Below, in pieces: positions 32,330-43,570 of a stretch of 64,000 bases of DNA (the stretch's first letter is position 1; each line of letters opens with the position of its first letter). Both the position numbers and the translations under genes were made by a program. The notes under the pieces are model-generated. The model was not told the origin of the DNA and made no database searches. It was given only the letters and a program-made list of their open reading frames with translations. The DNA is from Tupaia tana (taxonomy: Eukaryota > Chordata > Mammalia > Scandentia > Tupaiidae), in the NCBI GenBank assembly GCA_026018925.1, contig JAKSZU010000009.1, positions 35,362,082-35,426,081 of the forward strand. The letters are read 5' to 3'.

Positions 32330-32600
32330 AAAGTTTATTTTTTATCATGAGGGAAAGCAAGCATGAATGTATGAATGCATGGGAGGAGGAGAGAGAGAAA
32401 GAGAAAAAGAAGAGAGATCCTCAACAGGCTCTTGTCATACTCTGATTTCCTTCCCCAGACCTCTAGCTCATCAAATCTTGGGCATGTTTGGACATAGTGT
32501 GTTTTCTGGTCGACTGGGAATCCAAACCTTCAGTCAACCGGGAGGCTTCCAGTACTGTAGTTCAGTAAACTATTGCCTACACCACCAGACTAGGCCTGTC
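32330..32600 (-). mobile_element. SINE-B-like, antisense, old
   Basis: Tail aaagtttattttttatcatg, ggagagagagaaagagaaaa, tcctcaacaggctcttgtca, and head complement caccagactaggcc. It lacks the ctatagc end of SINE-A. Confidence 0.6.
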
Positions 32601-33000
32601 TTTTGTCTTTGGATAATAGCCATTTTGACAGCTGTGATAATATATCATAGTGGTTTAAATTTTTATTTTCCTTATGGTTAGTGATGTTGAACTTTTTTTT
32701 TTTTTTCATATTCCAGATGGCTCTTTGTATGTCTCCTTTTAAGAGATGTCCATACAGGTCTTTTATCCATTTTTTACTTGGGTTGTTTGTTTCCTTGCTA
32801 TTAATGTGTTTGAGTTATTTATATATTTTTTGAATATTAGCCTTTTATCAGACGTTTGTTTGCAACTATTTTCTTCAATTCTGTAGGTTGCCTCTTCACT
32901 CTGTTGATTGTTTCCTATAGTATGCAGAAGTATTTTAGTTTGACAGAGATATCTATTGTGATGGGGTGAATTTGGGGAAAGTTGGAAAAAATTAGAGACC

Positions 33001-34725
33001 AATTTTTTACTTTTACCCTGCTGTACTTTTTTTCTAACAATAACAAAAAAGAATAAAAATTTAAAAATATTCACACAATTTCTTTACATTGCAATAGCTA
33101 CAACAATTAGAAAATGGATACTTTTAAGAGTTAAGGGAATACTAGAATTTATGGTGAACAATGTTTAGACAGCTATTGGAGGACTTTGACTATAGGATTA
33201 CTGGATTTAAATATGTACAGTACATGCAAATATCTACCTGTCATGATTAAATTGCTCAGAGAGCTATGTAGATTCAAGAATGAAATATCAACAAATAATC
33301 TGAACTAGTTCTTGTTTTCATGCCAGAATTTAAAAACACTGTCAAGGAAAATTATGGAAACAGATGAGTATTCTACACTTTATATCTGAGATCTTTTCTG
33401 TTTTCACACAGTCCTACATATGGCAAATGGAACCCACAGCTGGAACAAGCATTTATGAGGGCGTTTGAGCCATTGACTAGTTGTGTGCATAGACTATACA
33501 TGTCAGGAAGCAAAAGAAGTTTGGTTTTTATTACATTCTATCAATGGGGCTGACATGCAATGGACTGTTGAAGGGAGCACAGAAACAGTTATTATGCGAA
33601 CTGAAGCCAAAGGCAATGGATTTGGAATCATTAGTTCTACATCAGAGTAATTTCTGCTTTTCCCACTTGCTTTCTTTCCCTGTGCCTGATTTCTTCTCTC
33701 TATGCCATTGTTGGACATTTCCTACACAGAAAGCAATTAATAATGGAAATCATGGTTAATACAAATAGCTCAGAAAATGATAGGCTACTGATTTATTAAA
33801 TCTAGTTCCATTTTTTTGGCTCTCAAATAGCTGTAACTAGGAGAAATGAGGCAAATAATTTATACATCTGATGAGTTTACAAATTCACTGATTTGTCAAA
33901 CATTTTTTGAGTGCCCATTATGTCCCAGGCATTGTGTTAGATGTGACAGGAAAAACTAATGGGAACATCAGACATAACAGTGTCTGGTGCAAATTCAGAA
34001 ATGAAGTAATTCTCAGCACTATAACTGTTGGTGATGCCAAGAGAGTAGAGATATAACTCTTTCATGCTAATTTAGCTTTCAAAATAAATAATAATTTGAC
34101 TCTAAAAGTAAAAATTAAGACAAATATTGTTTTTAAAAGGTAAAGGGAAATTTAAATAATTTGGTCTGATTTGTTTAATTAATAAGGTTCTATACAACTG
34201 ATCTTGAAATTCAAAACTCAATGTGGACAGAGTTTTCATCAAACCTCTATTTCTACTTCAGAATGTTATTTTGCTCATTATACTTTGCCTGTGAGCCATT
34301 GTGGCTGAATACCTATAGCTATGTCTCATTGCAGATGTTTAGTGTTTAGAGAAACTATTCATATTTTCATGATGCTTGAAGTTTCAGGGTCTCCAACTGT
34401 TGAATTTTTTATAATCTTACTAAGTATATGGAAAAAAGAGAAAGGTCTCTGCATACTAAAGAGGGAATCCATTTAGGTCTAAGATCCTTTCCATATGACT
34501 CTTTTAACAGTATTACAATTATTAAGCAAGACTACCCACAAAGATAAAACAAACAAAACAAAAACCACACCACTTTAAATATCGCTAAAGCACAATAAAA
34601 TATAAGGTATATTAAGTTCCCTTCCTGTGAGGTCATACTTTAATAGCTTCATTTCCCTTGAATATTTGGCCTTGGTCCTCAAAGTTAGTAGTAAAGAATT
34701 GTAAAGACCAGGGCTTGTAATTAAG
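33001..34725. other. Mostly unassigned sequence with one L2 remnant
   Basis: 33885-33965 (ttttttgagtgcccattatgtcccaggcat) is an antisense L2 3' end. The rest shows no known repeat. 34250-34420 has no repeat phrases. No exon was recognised. Confidence 0.45.
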
Positions 34726-34733
34726 AAGTCCAT

Positions 34734-34983
34734 GGGACCAGCAGTTAGCGTAATGGCTATGTCGCTGGACTCCCACATTGCCGACTGCGGTTCGAGTCCT
34801 GGACCCGGTGGCTTGAAACTCATGCCGGGTGCGTGTGCGTGCGTGCCCAAGATCCCAAGAGGAGAATGAAGGAGAAGGGATTGCGACGTGGCCATCCCCG
34901 CTGGGGGGTGATTTCTTGCTTTCTGTCTCTATCTGGCGAGCACACGTGCCTATAGCAAAAAAACCTCTCCAAAAAAAAAAAAA
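34734..34983 (+). mobile_element. SINE-A, first of a tandem pair
   Basis: gggaccagcagttagcgtaa, a good B-box (ggttcgagtcc), and an end with tatagcaaaaaaacctctcc plus A-tail. It is preceded by aagtcca at 34726-34732 and followed by the same word at 34984-34990. Confidence 0.95.
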
Positions 34984-34997
34984 AAGTCCACACATAA

Positions 34998-35251
34998 TGA
35001 TGTAATGGTTATATCGCTGGATTCCCACGTAGTTGACTGCAGTTTGAGTCCTGGACCTGGTGGCTTAAACTCATGCCGGGCATGTGTGCGTGCGTGTCCA
35101 AGATCCTGAGGGGAGAATAGAGGAGAAGAGATTGCGGTGTGGCCACCCCCCGTGGGGGGTGGTTTTTCACTTTCTGTCTCTGTCTCTCTCTGTCTTTCTG
35201 GCGAGCACATGTGCCCTATAGCAAAAACTTCTCCAAAAAAGAAATAAATAA
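34998..35251 (+). mobile_element. SINE-A, second of a tandem pair, 5' truncated, with TSD
   Basis: Starts within the head (tgatgtaatggttatatcgc) and ends ccctatagcaaaaacttctcc plus an A-rich tail. The exact TSD aagtccacacataa lies at 34984-34997 and 35252-35265. It entered essentially the same target as its neighbour. Confidence 0.94.
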
Positions 35252-35265
35252 AAGTCCACACATAA

Positions 35266-35990
35266 AACCTATGTACTTAACATGAGAGGAGTAGGGTACC
35301 ACACTTTCTTTTTGCCTTTTTGGTGGGTAATAAACAGTTTTTAATAAGCTTGGTTAACAGTTTGAGGTGCACCAAACTAGGTAGGGGCAGAGAATTATTG
35401 GAGGCAGATTGGGTGATAGCAGAAGAATAAACAGCTGACAGTCTGACAGTAAAGATGAGAAAGAGATACATGGCAAGAGACAGAGACCTATATTACCATA
35501 TAGCATAACTGTGGTTCATAATGATGACCTTGTGTCATTGAGAAAAGGTTAAATTATGTTCTGTGTCTTTTGAGATGACAGGAACTTGGTAATACAATTT
35601 CCCTCTAAAGTGGGTCAAATTTCTGATCTTGAAAAATGAATTTCAGTTATATGGAAAGTGAACCAATGTGAAACCTTGCTATATAAAGTTATGTGTATAT
35701 AATTATGAATTGCTCTTAGAGATGGTGTATTCTATAAATTGCTTTTAAATAGTCAAATTACTCCAGCCCTGATTTTGTGACATCCTACCATATTTCTAGT
35801 TATGTCAAGAGGTGTAGAAGTTGTTATAATGCTCAAACCAATAGACAATAAGAAGCCATGAGGAATGCCCGTTTGCTGTGGCATACTCTGTGTCTGACAC
35901 AGTATCAGGCACAAAGCAGATACTTAACAATTTTGTCATGTGTGTATTTCGCAGGACAAAGGGGAATGCTGTAAAAATAAAGATTTCAAT
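35266..35990. other. Unassigned sequence
   Basis: No repeat recognised apart from an L2-like word string at 35880-35940 (tctgacacagtatcaggcac). No gene. Confidence 0.4.
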
Positions 35991-35994
35991 ATAC

Positions 35995-36175
35995 CCTTTT
36001 AAGAGTGTTTATTTCTAGAGAGAGAAGCGAACCCTCAACATTCCTCACACCATAATTGTCTTTCCATCAAGGAGCATGTTCACACCCATAGCTAATACTC
36101 CATGTGTTCCAGCAGACCCAGTCACAAACCTGGAACCTTTCCATATGGCTACCACATTCATATAGCCTCTTCTCT
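35995..36175 (-). mobile_element. SINE-B, antisense (partial)
   Basis: aagagtgtttatttctagag, accctcaacattcctcacac, then acctggaacctttccatatgg, the same order as the 42.7- and 51.9-kb copies. Confidence 0.6.
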
Positions 36176-36194
36176 ATGGTTGTGCAATTTTCTT

Positions 36195-36443
36195 TTCTTT
36201 TCTTTTTAGGTTTTTGCATTGGACACATATGCTTGCCAGAGAGAGAGACAGTGAGAAATCACTGACCCCTTCCCTGGGCGTGATGGCCATGCTGCAATTT
36301 TTTCTCCTCCAGTCTCCTCCCAGGAGTTTGGGCATACATGTACATGCACCTGGCATGATTTTAAAGAAGCTGGGTCCAGGACTCAAACCATGATCATCCG
36401 TGTGTGGATCCAGCACTTTAAGCACCACCCACCTGCTGGCCCC
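36195..36443 (-). mobile_element. SINE-A/C intermediate, antisense
   Basis: tttttaggtttttgcattgg, purine tract, catgctgcaattttttctcc, B-box complement ggactcaaacc, and head complement cacctgctggcccc. Confidence 0.85.
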
Positions 36444-36780
36444 AGATTTACATTTTTAAGGATCTGAATACAGTCAGGTATTACTGTATGGCAAACTGCA
36501 ACGAGATACAAGTGATATAATAGTAAACAGTAATTTTGCTCTTATGTCTGTGGAGCGGGTAGATATCAGGTGATATAGTTATATAGGTGGGTAGGTTAGG
36601 TTATTTCATAGTCAATTTTCCAAAATCTCTCATTAAAAATGCTTGAAAAGATAAATAGTAATAGTATTAGTATTTCTACCACAGAATTATTTCTATTCCT
36701 TTATTTTCTTTAAGAGGATGAAAATGGAATTATGTACTTCAATATAGTGTAAAGGTTAATATAATTATTAATAGTAGCCC
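36444..36780. other. Unassigned sequence
   Basis: Nothing recognised. Confidence 0.35.
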
Positions 36781-37012
36781 TAGGGCCAGCCAGTGGCATG
36801 GTGGTTAAGGTGGTTGGATCCCACATGGCCGACTGCACAGCTCAAATCCTGTACCTAGTTGCTTGAAAAACATGTGGGGCACATGTGCAGGCATGCCCAA
36901 AAATCCTGAGAGGAGAATGGATTATGGTGTGTGACCTTCTCCCCTGGGGGTGCTTTCTTATTCTCTCTCTCTGAATCGTACATGCACTTTATGGAAAATT
37001 TTTAAAAGAAAG
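36781..37012 (+). mobile_element. SINE-A, older copy
   Basis: Head gggccagccagtggcatggt, ggtggttggatcccacatgg, body with cctgagaggagaatgga, ctcccctgggggtgct, and an A-rich tail. Confidence 0.88.
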
Positions 37013-37121
37013 AGATAGTAGCCCTACTGTGCTCTAGATATACCTGAAGTAGAGATTCTTAGTATGGGATCCAAAGATGCACTTCAGGGGATTTATTAAG
37101 CCACTGGTCATATGCGCAAGA

Positions 37122-37215
37122 TACATACATATATGTATACACACACATGCACACACACACATCTATGCACACATATGTACATACATATACATATGTATAT
37201 ATATGGATAAGTATA
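37122..37215. repeat. (AC/AT)n microsatellite
   Basis: Alternating purine-pyrimidine words such as acacacatgcacacacacac and atacatatacatatgtatat. Confidence 0.9.
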
Positions 37216-37385
37216 TATAGCTTTCATTAGATTCTTTAAAAAGCCCGAGGCTCAAAAGACATTAACAAAACTTTGCTACATATCTAGTAGAGTTCATATT
37301 CAATTGTCAGTAACCTCATTTTGAAACAGCAGTGACCAAATTGGAATGTTTCCAGAGGAGGGTGACTTAGGTATCTAAAGAGTCT

Positions 37386-37387
<2 letters not shown>

Positions 37388-37437
<50 letters not shown>

Positions 37438-37535
37438 TATATATATATACACACACATATAAATATGTATTTGCATATGTATTTATGTGTATATGTATGT
37501 ACATATATGTGTACTTATATACATACACAAACATA
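37388..37535. repeat. (AT)n-rich microsatellite with AC interruptions
   Basis: A pure (at) run of about 40 bases at 37390-37429, then mixed acac/atat and tatgtatt words up to the SINE tail. Confidence 0.95.
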
Positions 37536-37539
37536 CTTT

Positions 37540-37764
37540 TTTTTAGAGAATTTTACTATAGGGCACATGTGCTCCCCAGAGAGACAGAAAGTGAGAAGTC
37601 ACCCCCTGGTGGGGGGATGGCCATGCCTCAGTCCCTTCTCCATTTTCCTCTTGGGATCTTGGGCATGCACCTGGTGTGAGTTTTAGCTGCCAGGTCTGGG
37701 ACTTGAACCACAGTTGACTACATGGGAGTTCAGCAATATAGCCATTATGCCATCTGCTATTCCC
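37540..37764 (-). mobile_element. SINE-A, antisense
   Basis: Antisense tail tagagaattttactataggg to the head complement catctgctattcccc. It inserted at the edge of the AT microsatellite. Confidence 0.9.
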
Positions 37765-37772
37765 CATGCAAC

Positions 37773-37778
<6 letters not shown>

Positions 37779-37808
<30 letters not shown>

Positions 37809-37991
37809 TAAATTATTTTATTGAAGTTTATTTTATTTATATATTTATTTATTTTAATTTGACCAGAGAGGGATAGAGAGAGAGAGAAAGAGGGAAAGTG
37901 GAAAGCAAGCTGCCAGGTCTGGGACTCGAACCATTGTTGGTCATGTGGGAGTCCAGTGCCCTTAACCACCATGCCACCTGCCAGCCCCTGC
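37779..37991 (-). mobile_element. SINE-A-short, antisense, with (GT)n tail and TSD
   Basis: A (gt)n and T-rich tail, gaccagagagggatagagag, agcaagctgccaggtctggg, B-box complement gggactcgaacc, and head complement gccacctgccagcccc. The TSD catgcaacatatat is exact at 37765-37778 and 37992-38005. Confidence 0.92.
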
Positions 37992-38005
37992 CATGCAACA
38001 TATAT

Positions 38006-38295
38006 TATTAGAGTGGTTGAAGGAACTGTGGATGTTAGTCTGGAGAAAAGAAGACTGATTGGGGGACGTAGCTATGCTCTGCTATTCAAAGAGCTGTCAC
38101 ATGAGAAAGGACTTGCCCTGGATTATTCTATTGATATGAGACAGAGTGAGAAATGTTGTGAGGCAGCAGGTTTTTACTCAACCTAAGAGTGAACTTTGTA
38201 GTAATATGCATTTTCAGGTTTATAATGAATAGCTCACTAATTACCTCTGCTTTTTTCCTAAATGTAAAGCTAAAATTACTATTATTAAGGAAAGA
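38006..38295. other. Unassigned sequence
   Basis: Nothing recognised. Confidence 0.3.
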
Positions 38296-38299
38296 GAGT

Positions 38300-38400
38300 A
38301 CACCCTGGTGGGCTGGTTCATGCTGAAGTCCTTTTTCCCAATTCATCCTGTCACGATCTTGGTCATGCACACTTGTACCCAGTGTGTTTTACAAGCCCTC
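38300..38400 (-). mobile_element. SINE-C fragment, antisense
   Basis: cgatcttggtcatgcacact and cagtgtgttttacaagccc parallel the middle of SINE-C copies. Both ends are lost. Confidence 0.6.
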
Positions 38401-38529
38401 CCTACAAATTGCTTCAATTATTTGGATGAGGGCTTAATTTTGATTTTAGGAACATAAAAGATAAATGTGTTCACATTAAGTGTGGCTGTATGGGGCTAGA
38501 TTTGGGAATCTCTTATTTTTATCCATGAA

Positions 38530-38695
38530 GTTGTAAAATGTAAGCACTAGAAGCAGTTTAAATATTGTCTGACTGACTCCCCCACTTGATAGTGAGGAAA
38601 CTCAGATGTCTAGAGTTTGCTCCATATTCAAGGTTACATAATGAATAGCAGAACATGGATTTTACTGTTGCTCTTAATTCAGTGCTTTTTTAATG
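38530..38695 (-). mobile_element. MIR, antisense
   Basis: gatagtgaggaaactcagat, caaggttacataatgaatag and ttaattcagtgctttttt follow the MIR core complement. Confidence 0.7.
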
Positions 38696-39182
38696 GCACC
38701 AAGTTACATCTTTTTGCTCTCACCAATGTTAAGGTACACTAGTTTTACTGAATTGGGAATATAAACTAATCGATGTATGTAAAACATGATTTTTAGATTA
38801 GTACTATAAAATGCTAGTATTTAATAATAAGCCTCAATGGAATGTTGAAATACAATTATATGGTGGAAATAGGGAATCATAAGAAGATATAACGTTCTCG
38901 GAGAGAGAAGGAAGTAGATACTATTTTTCTTATTTACTCCTCCAACCACTTCCTTCCGGAAAATCAGGCCTTTCATCTCCCACCTCTTTATACAATTGTT
39001 CTTTTCTCTTTCATAATATTGCATACTTTCTGGGAACTTACATGTCATGATTTGCAGTTATAATCCTATGCAAACACAAATGCAGAATTGATAGGAGAGA
39101 TATCTTGTCACTATTTAAATGTTGCATACCTGGGTTATACTTGGTGAATTTGCCATTCTTCAAAGGTTAAAATTTAGGAAGC

Positions 39183-39570
39183 TTGGGCAAGTCCCATAGT
39201 GCAGTGGTTAGGTGCTGTGCAGAGGAACCTTACCTTTCATTTGGGGAGCTAGTTAGAGTCCTTCTAAATGGAACAGCACTCTATTTTTGCTTTGGTCAGA
39301 GAAAGAAGGCTGCTTTTTCTAGTAGTCTGCTCAGTGTATGAACCCTATAGGGGAGATAGATTGTCTGAAATGGCAAACTAGGGTTTGGGTCCTGGCTCTT
39401 TCAGCATGAAAAACACACTGGATGTGTATGTGCACACCCAGGATCCTGACAGGATGAAGAATTAGTGAAAAAGGATTGCAGCATGAACCAGTCCCATTAG
39501 GGGATTCTCTGTCTTTATCTCTCTGTCTCTTTCTCTCTCATACATGCACACATGCCCTCTGGCAAAAAGA
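39183..39570 (+). mobile_element. SINE-C with a 136-bp foreign segment inside its head
   Basis: The head ggcaagtcccatagtgcagtggtta breaks off at about 39212. Family sequence returns at about 39366 (aatggcaaactagggtttgg), continues through catgaaaaacacactggatg and ends gccctctggcaaaaag. The intervening segment is not SINE sequence and is duplicated at 40512-40647. Confidence 0.8.
39229..39364. repeat. 136-bp dispersed duplication, copy 1 (inside a SINE)
   Basis: By eye about 13 mismatches and no indels against 40512-40647. It begins cttacctttcatttggggag and ends gggagatagattgtc. Confidence 0.88.
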
Positions 39571-41190
39571 AAAAAAAGATCAAGGGACTTGACATTGAGT
39601 CTTGACATCATAAAAAAATCAGAATTTGAGCTTGGCAACCAATGATGTATTAATTCTGTTTGTGTTTTAGGCAGAGTGTACTTGGGAATTCCTGCATGTA
39701 TCTAATAAATCAATCTGAAATAAGAGTTATCAAAAGCAGCCTATTTATTAAATGGTGGCTCTAACACTATCCATTCAACTCTGCTTAACCTGCAATCTTT
39801 CCAAAGAACAACATATTTTTGTATAGCTATTTGCAGGTTTCCAAATGGCCTTTTCATCCCTGAGCTCACTTGAAGATTTTTGTTAAGAAAACCTGAAAAT
39901 AAAAATCAAAAAGCCATGTAATAGGTGTTTTATGGTTTAAAAAAAATCTTGCAAGGTGATATCATTTTTGTTTATAGTAGAAAATACCGGAGGTAGAAAA
40001 ATAAACATTTGTGAGGTACTTGCAAACATTCAGGCAAGATATCAGAGGGCCTGAACTAGAAAGGTATCGATGGTCATGGAGTATTGAAAAAGGGGTAATA
40101 TCTAGGAGATATTAAGAAAATTTGATGGTATCAGGTAATAACTGAATTTTAAAAATCAGAGTAAAAGAGAAATCTAGAATGAAGTCCAGGTTTCCAACTG
40201 ATAGCCAATGTTCTTATGTTAATTATCTCCCATATTTCCAATCGCATAAAGTACAAAGAAAAATAATTTTTACAACCACCATGTATCAGGACCCAATGCA
40301 GGAATTAGAAACCCATGGATTGAAGTAGCAAAGTTTAGATCACATTAATGGAACCAAGCTACACAACTCAATCATGCTTCCATCCTTTGGGGGATGTATT
40401 TTTATGGTCTCAACTCTAAGCCCCGGTTTGGGAAAAAACTTAGATATCTGCAGCACTCCTCCATTCTAACAGTGGCTGCTGAAGTTCACATCAGTACCCC
40501 AGAAGAATGATCTTACCTTCCATTTGAGGAGCTAGTTAAAATCCTTCTAAATGAAACACCACTCTATTTTTGCTTTGGTCAGAGAATGAAGGCTGCTTTT
40601 TCAACTAGTCTGCTCAGAGTATGAATCCTATAGGGGAGATATCTTGTCACATCCCAGCTATCTCATACACTCTTTTCACCATAGAATGTACAGCTTTTAT
40701 GCTAAATCAAAATCCAAGTTCTTTCTGAGGAGCCTTCAGGGAGAACTAGCTTGCTAATCACCATATTTTCTGTTTCTTAACTTTGTACCATCTAAATAGA
40801 TGAGGGAAGGGGTAATGTGCCAGGGGAGTTATACTGTCATAACCTGACTCTTAAGAACTCCCCTTTGCAGGAGGTCATCACATAATGCCCTCTGTCAGTG
40901 ACTCTCAGATTTTGACCATTGGCAATTGTGTATAACCAAGGTTATAATCCTACTCTTTCTTTTCCTTAAAAAAGGCACATTTGAATGAAAATGAAATCCT
41001 CATGATTGTCAAGATAATATTGAATACTCTTTATATTAGATATAAAATGGTCTATACATTTGAGAAATTATTGATAGAAAATTATTTTACATGATACTAA
41101 CATACTTTGTTGCTCTAAAGTTCTAGGTTAACTATTTCTGATGAACTTCACACTATATTCTACTTAGTACACAGTGTCCCTTTCATTTTC
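39571..41190. other. Unassigned sequence containing copy 2 of the 136-bp duplication
   Basis: No repeat family or exon recognised apart from 40512-40647. Confidence 0.4.
40512..40647. repeat. 136-bp dispersed duplication, copy 2
   Basis: Matches 39229-39364 over the full length. Its last 20 bases (ataggggagatatcttgtcac-like) also occur with one change at 39090-39110. It lies in otherwise unassigned DNA and is the likelier source copy. Confidence 0.88.
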
Positions 41191-41191
41191 T

Positions 41192-41467
41192 CTCTCTCTC
41201 TCTCTCTCTCTTTTTTTAGAGATATTTTTGCTACAGGGCATATGTGCTTGCCAGAGAGACAGGAGACAGAAAGTGAGAAATTACCTACCAGGGGGGATGG
41301 CCACACTGCAATCCCCTTTTCCTCTATTCTCCTCTTGGTATCTTGGACATACACACAAATGTGCCTGGTGTGGGTGTGTGTGTTTTAAGCTGCTGAGTCT
41401 GGGACTCAAACCCTAGTCAGCTACATGTGAGTCCAGAGATGTAACCATTATATCATCTGCTAGTACC
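41192..41467 (-). mobile_element. SINE-A, antisense, with (CT)n tail
   Basis: A (tc)n run, then tagagatatttttgctacag, the body, and catctgctagtacc at the head. Confidence 0.9.
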
Positions 41468-41469
41468 GT

Positions 41470-41727
41470 CTTTTTTTTTAAGAGGGATTTTTTGCTATAG
41501 GTCGCATGTGCTTGCTGGAGAGACAGAAACAGAGAGACAGAAATCAAGAAATCTCACCCCAGGGGGATGATCATGCTACAATCTGTTCTCCATTCTCCTC
41601 TTGGGATCTTGGACATGTACACATATGTGCCTGGTGTGAGGTTTTTTAGGTTACTGGGTTCAGGACTCAAACTGTGGTCGACTACATGGGAGCCCAGCAA
41701 TATAACCATTATGCCATCTACTGGTCC
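41470..41727 (-). mobile_element. SINE-A, antisense, adjacent to the previous copy
   Basis: aagagggattttttgctata to gccatctactggtcc. Two antisense copies lie head to tail within 540 bp. Confidence 0.92.
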
Positions 41728-41814
41728 TCCCCATTTTATTCTCTTAAAGGAAGTAAAGGGATAGAAGTAATTATTTTTTTGTTGTAGAAGCGCTAATTCA
41801 ATTACTATTCATGT

Positions 41815-42101
41815 TTTTTTTAGTTTTTTTTTTTCTAGTTTTGCTATAGGATTTGTGGGCTTACTGGTGAGAAAAAGAGAGACAGAGGTGGGGGAGAGTG
41901 AGAAATCATCCACCACCACCACCACCCCGCCCCAGGTAGGTGGTCATGCCACAGTCCCTTCTCCTCCGTTCTACTCTCAGGATTTGGGGCATGCACACAT
42001 ACATACATGGCATGATTTTCAAACCACCAGGTCTGAGATTTGAACCCGCAGTCAGCCATGTGGAATCTAGCTACTTTAACCTCCATGCCACTGGCTTGTC
42101 C
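41815..42101 (-). mobile_element. SINE-A/C, antisense, with (CAC)n
   Basis: T-rich tail, tagttttgctataggatttg, a (cac) run at 41911-41926, B-box complement gatttgaaccc, and head complement actggcttgtccc. Confidence 0.85.
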
Positions 42102-42289
42102 CAATTATTTTTAATCAGAGTAACTTTGTTGTTTTAAAGTTCTGAAATTCCAGTTATTGGGAATATTAATTCCTAAGTGTTTTTTGTCACAGCTTTGCTT
42201 GTGATCTTGTCTGGCTAGGAAGTATGGCATGGAAAGACAATGTCAGGATTCCCTGTGCGTGCATGTGCATCTTTCTGTCTTTATATATA

Positions 42290-42430
42290 AAGACAGACAC
42301 AAACTTAGAAAGACATAAAAATGACCAATGGGTATATGAAAAAAAGCTCAACATCACTAAACATCAGGGAAATGCAAATAGAAACTACAATGAGATATTA
42401 TCTTACAATGAAACTCCTGTTCTCAGATGT
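42290..42430 (+). mobile_element. Old L1 ORF2 fragment
   Basis: aatgaccaatgggtatatga, aaagctcaacatcactaaac and gggaaatgcaaatagaaact are a typical ORF2 3'-half stretch. Confidence 0.8.
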
Positions 42431-42659
42431 AATAGGTGAGCTAGGTCATTGTGAAGAAAATGAAAAGTAGTTAGACAAATTGCATAAAACAGGAGGTTAT
42501 TCTATACATTAAATGCAAAGAAAGTTAATACATGACTCTTTAGGGGTTTGTGTGGTGGCAATGGGGTGGCTGCTATCATCAGATCATTTTGTAATATTTT
42601 GTGAAACAAATAGTCCCTAGTTTGGAGACTCTCCCAAACAAAGGCTGATCTTATTATTT

Positions 42660-42896
42660 TAAAAATTTTATTTTTTTCTTCCATGTGTGTGAGAGAGACA
42701 GAGAGATAGAGATACAGGTGCTTCCAACAGGGTCTTTATGTCACCATCTATGCCCAACCTCAAGTAGCCTAGATCATCAGCATATGCACATGCACCTGGC
42801 ATGTACAGGGAAGCCTCAGGCTGTAAACCTGGAACTTTCCTATGTGTGTCCAAGGTCACAGAACATTGCATTACTGCTGTTCCACTAGCTGGCCCC
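42660..42896 (-). mobile_element. SINE-B, antisense
   Basis: aaaattttatttttttcttc, a purine tract, ggtgcttccaacagggtctt, aacctggaactttcctatgt and ctagctggcccc. Together with 51845-52066 it defines the SINE-B order. Confidence 0.75.
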
Positions 42897-43047
42897 TGAT
42901 ATTATTTTTGTGAACACTAAATCTCTAATTTTGTCTCATTATTGGATTTTAATCAAGCAAAACATTTGAGTCAATTCTTTCTAAGCTATCACTTTATGGC
43001 AGGATGATTCATTTACAGCTGGGCTTTAAATTGGAGCTAGCCTAGAG

Positions 43048-43242
43048 GGCAGTGTTTCTCAAACTTGAGTATGTATCAGAATTGCCTAGTGTTTTCTTAA
43101 AATACAAATCTCTGGGTCTGCTCCCAGTGGTTCCAATGCAATAGGTCAGGGAGTGGTTCCTGAAAATTACATTTCCAACAGATTCCCAGGTAATGATCCT
43201 TCTTGTCCTTGGATGACATTTTGAGAACCACAGATCTAGGGT
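43048..43242 (+). mobile_element. MER5A-type hAT transposon
   Basis: Terminal inverted repeats cagtgtttctcaaact and ttttgagaaccacag, with the internal words atcagaattgcctagtg and cagattcccaggtaatgatc. Flanking 8-mers (ctagaggg / atctaggg) are compatible with a decayed hAT target duplication. Confidence 0.85.
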
Positions 43243-43429
43243 GATTTTTCAAAGGTTCCATTTCAGAATCAATTTGGTTAAACCATTAAACCCTTAGTCA
43301 GTTTAAGGGAGAAGTGGTGGGTGCTCTGACAGAAATATCTTATATTCAGTAAATTTATGGATAAGGATTAGTGACAGGGAAATCACATCATGCAGTTTTA
43401 TGGCAAGCAGTTGTGTAAAATGGAAAGAA

Positions 43430-43570
43430 TACAAGACTTTGGCTTCAGACCATCTGTATTCCAGTCCCAGCTCTGATTTTTTGCTAGATGCATAGCTTTG
43501 TAAGTTACTTAGTATTTCTGAGCTTAAGTTTCCTAATATACGAAACAGATTTAATAATATATAATCAGGT
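43430..43570 (+). mobile_element. MIR
   Basis: agactttggcttcagaccat, attccagtcccagctctgat, gtaagttacttagtatttct and gagcttaagtttcct give the MIR core in order. Confidence 0.8.

Larger units (their letters stand above)
30641..33000 (-). mobile_element. Old L1M 3' region, antisense, split by four SINEs
   Basis: Successive pieces continue each other across the insertions. 30.65-31.3 kb gives the 3'UTR and ORF2 end (gtgagagcatgtcatatttg; tatataccacattccc; ggatcatatggta), 31.93-32.06 kb continues (ttttttgaagaacttccata; ttcccaccaacagtgt), and 32.6-32.95 kb continues further (ataatagccattttgacagc; cttttatccattttttactt). The element is dead and heavily substituted. Confidence 0.88.

Noticed and set aside
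39183..39570. Chimeric SINE as a new SINE family
   Set aside because: Only one copy in the window carries the 136-bp segment in the head, and the segment also exists alone at 40.5 kb, so a local event is simpler.
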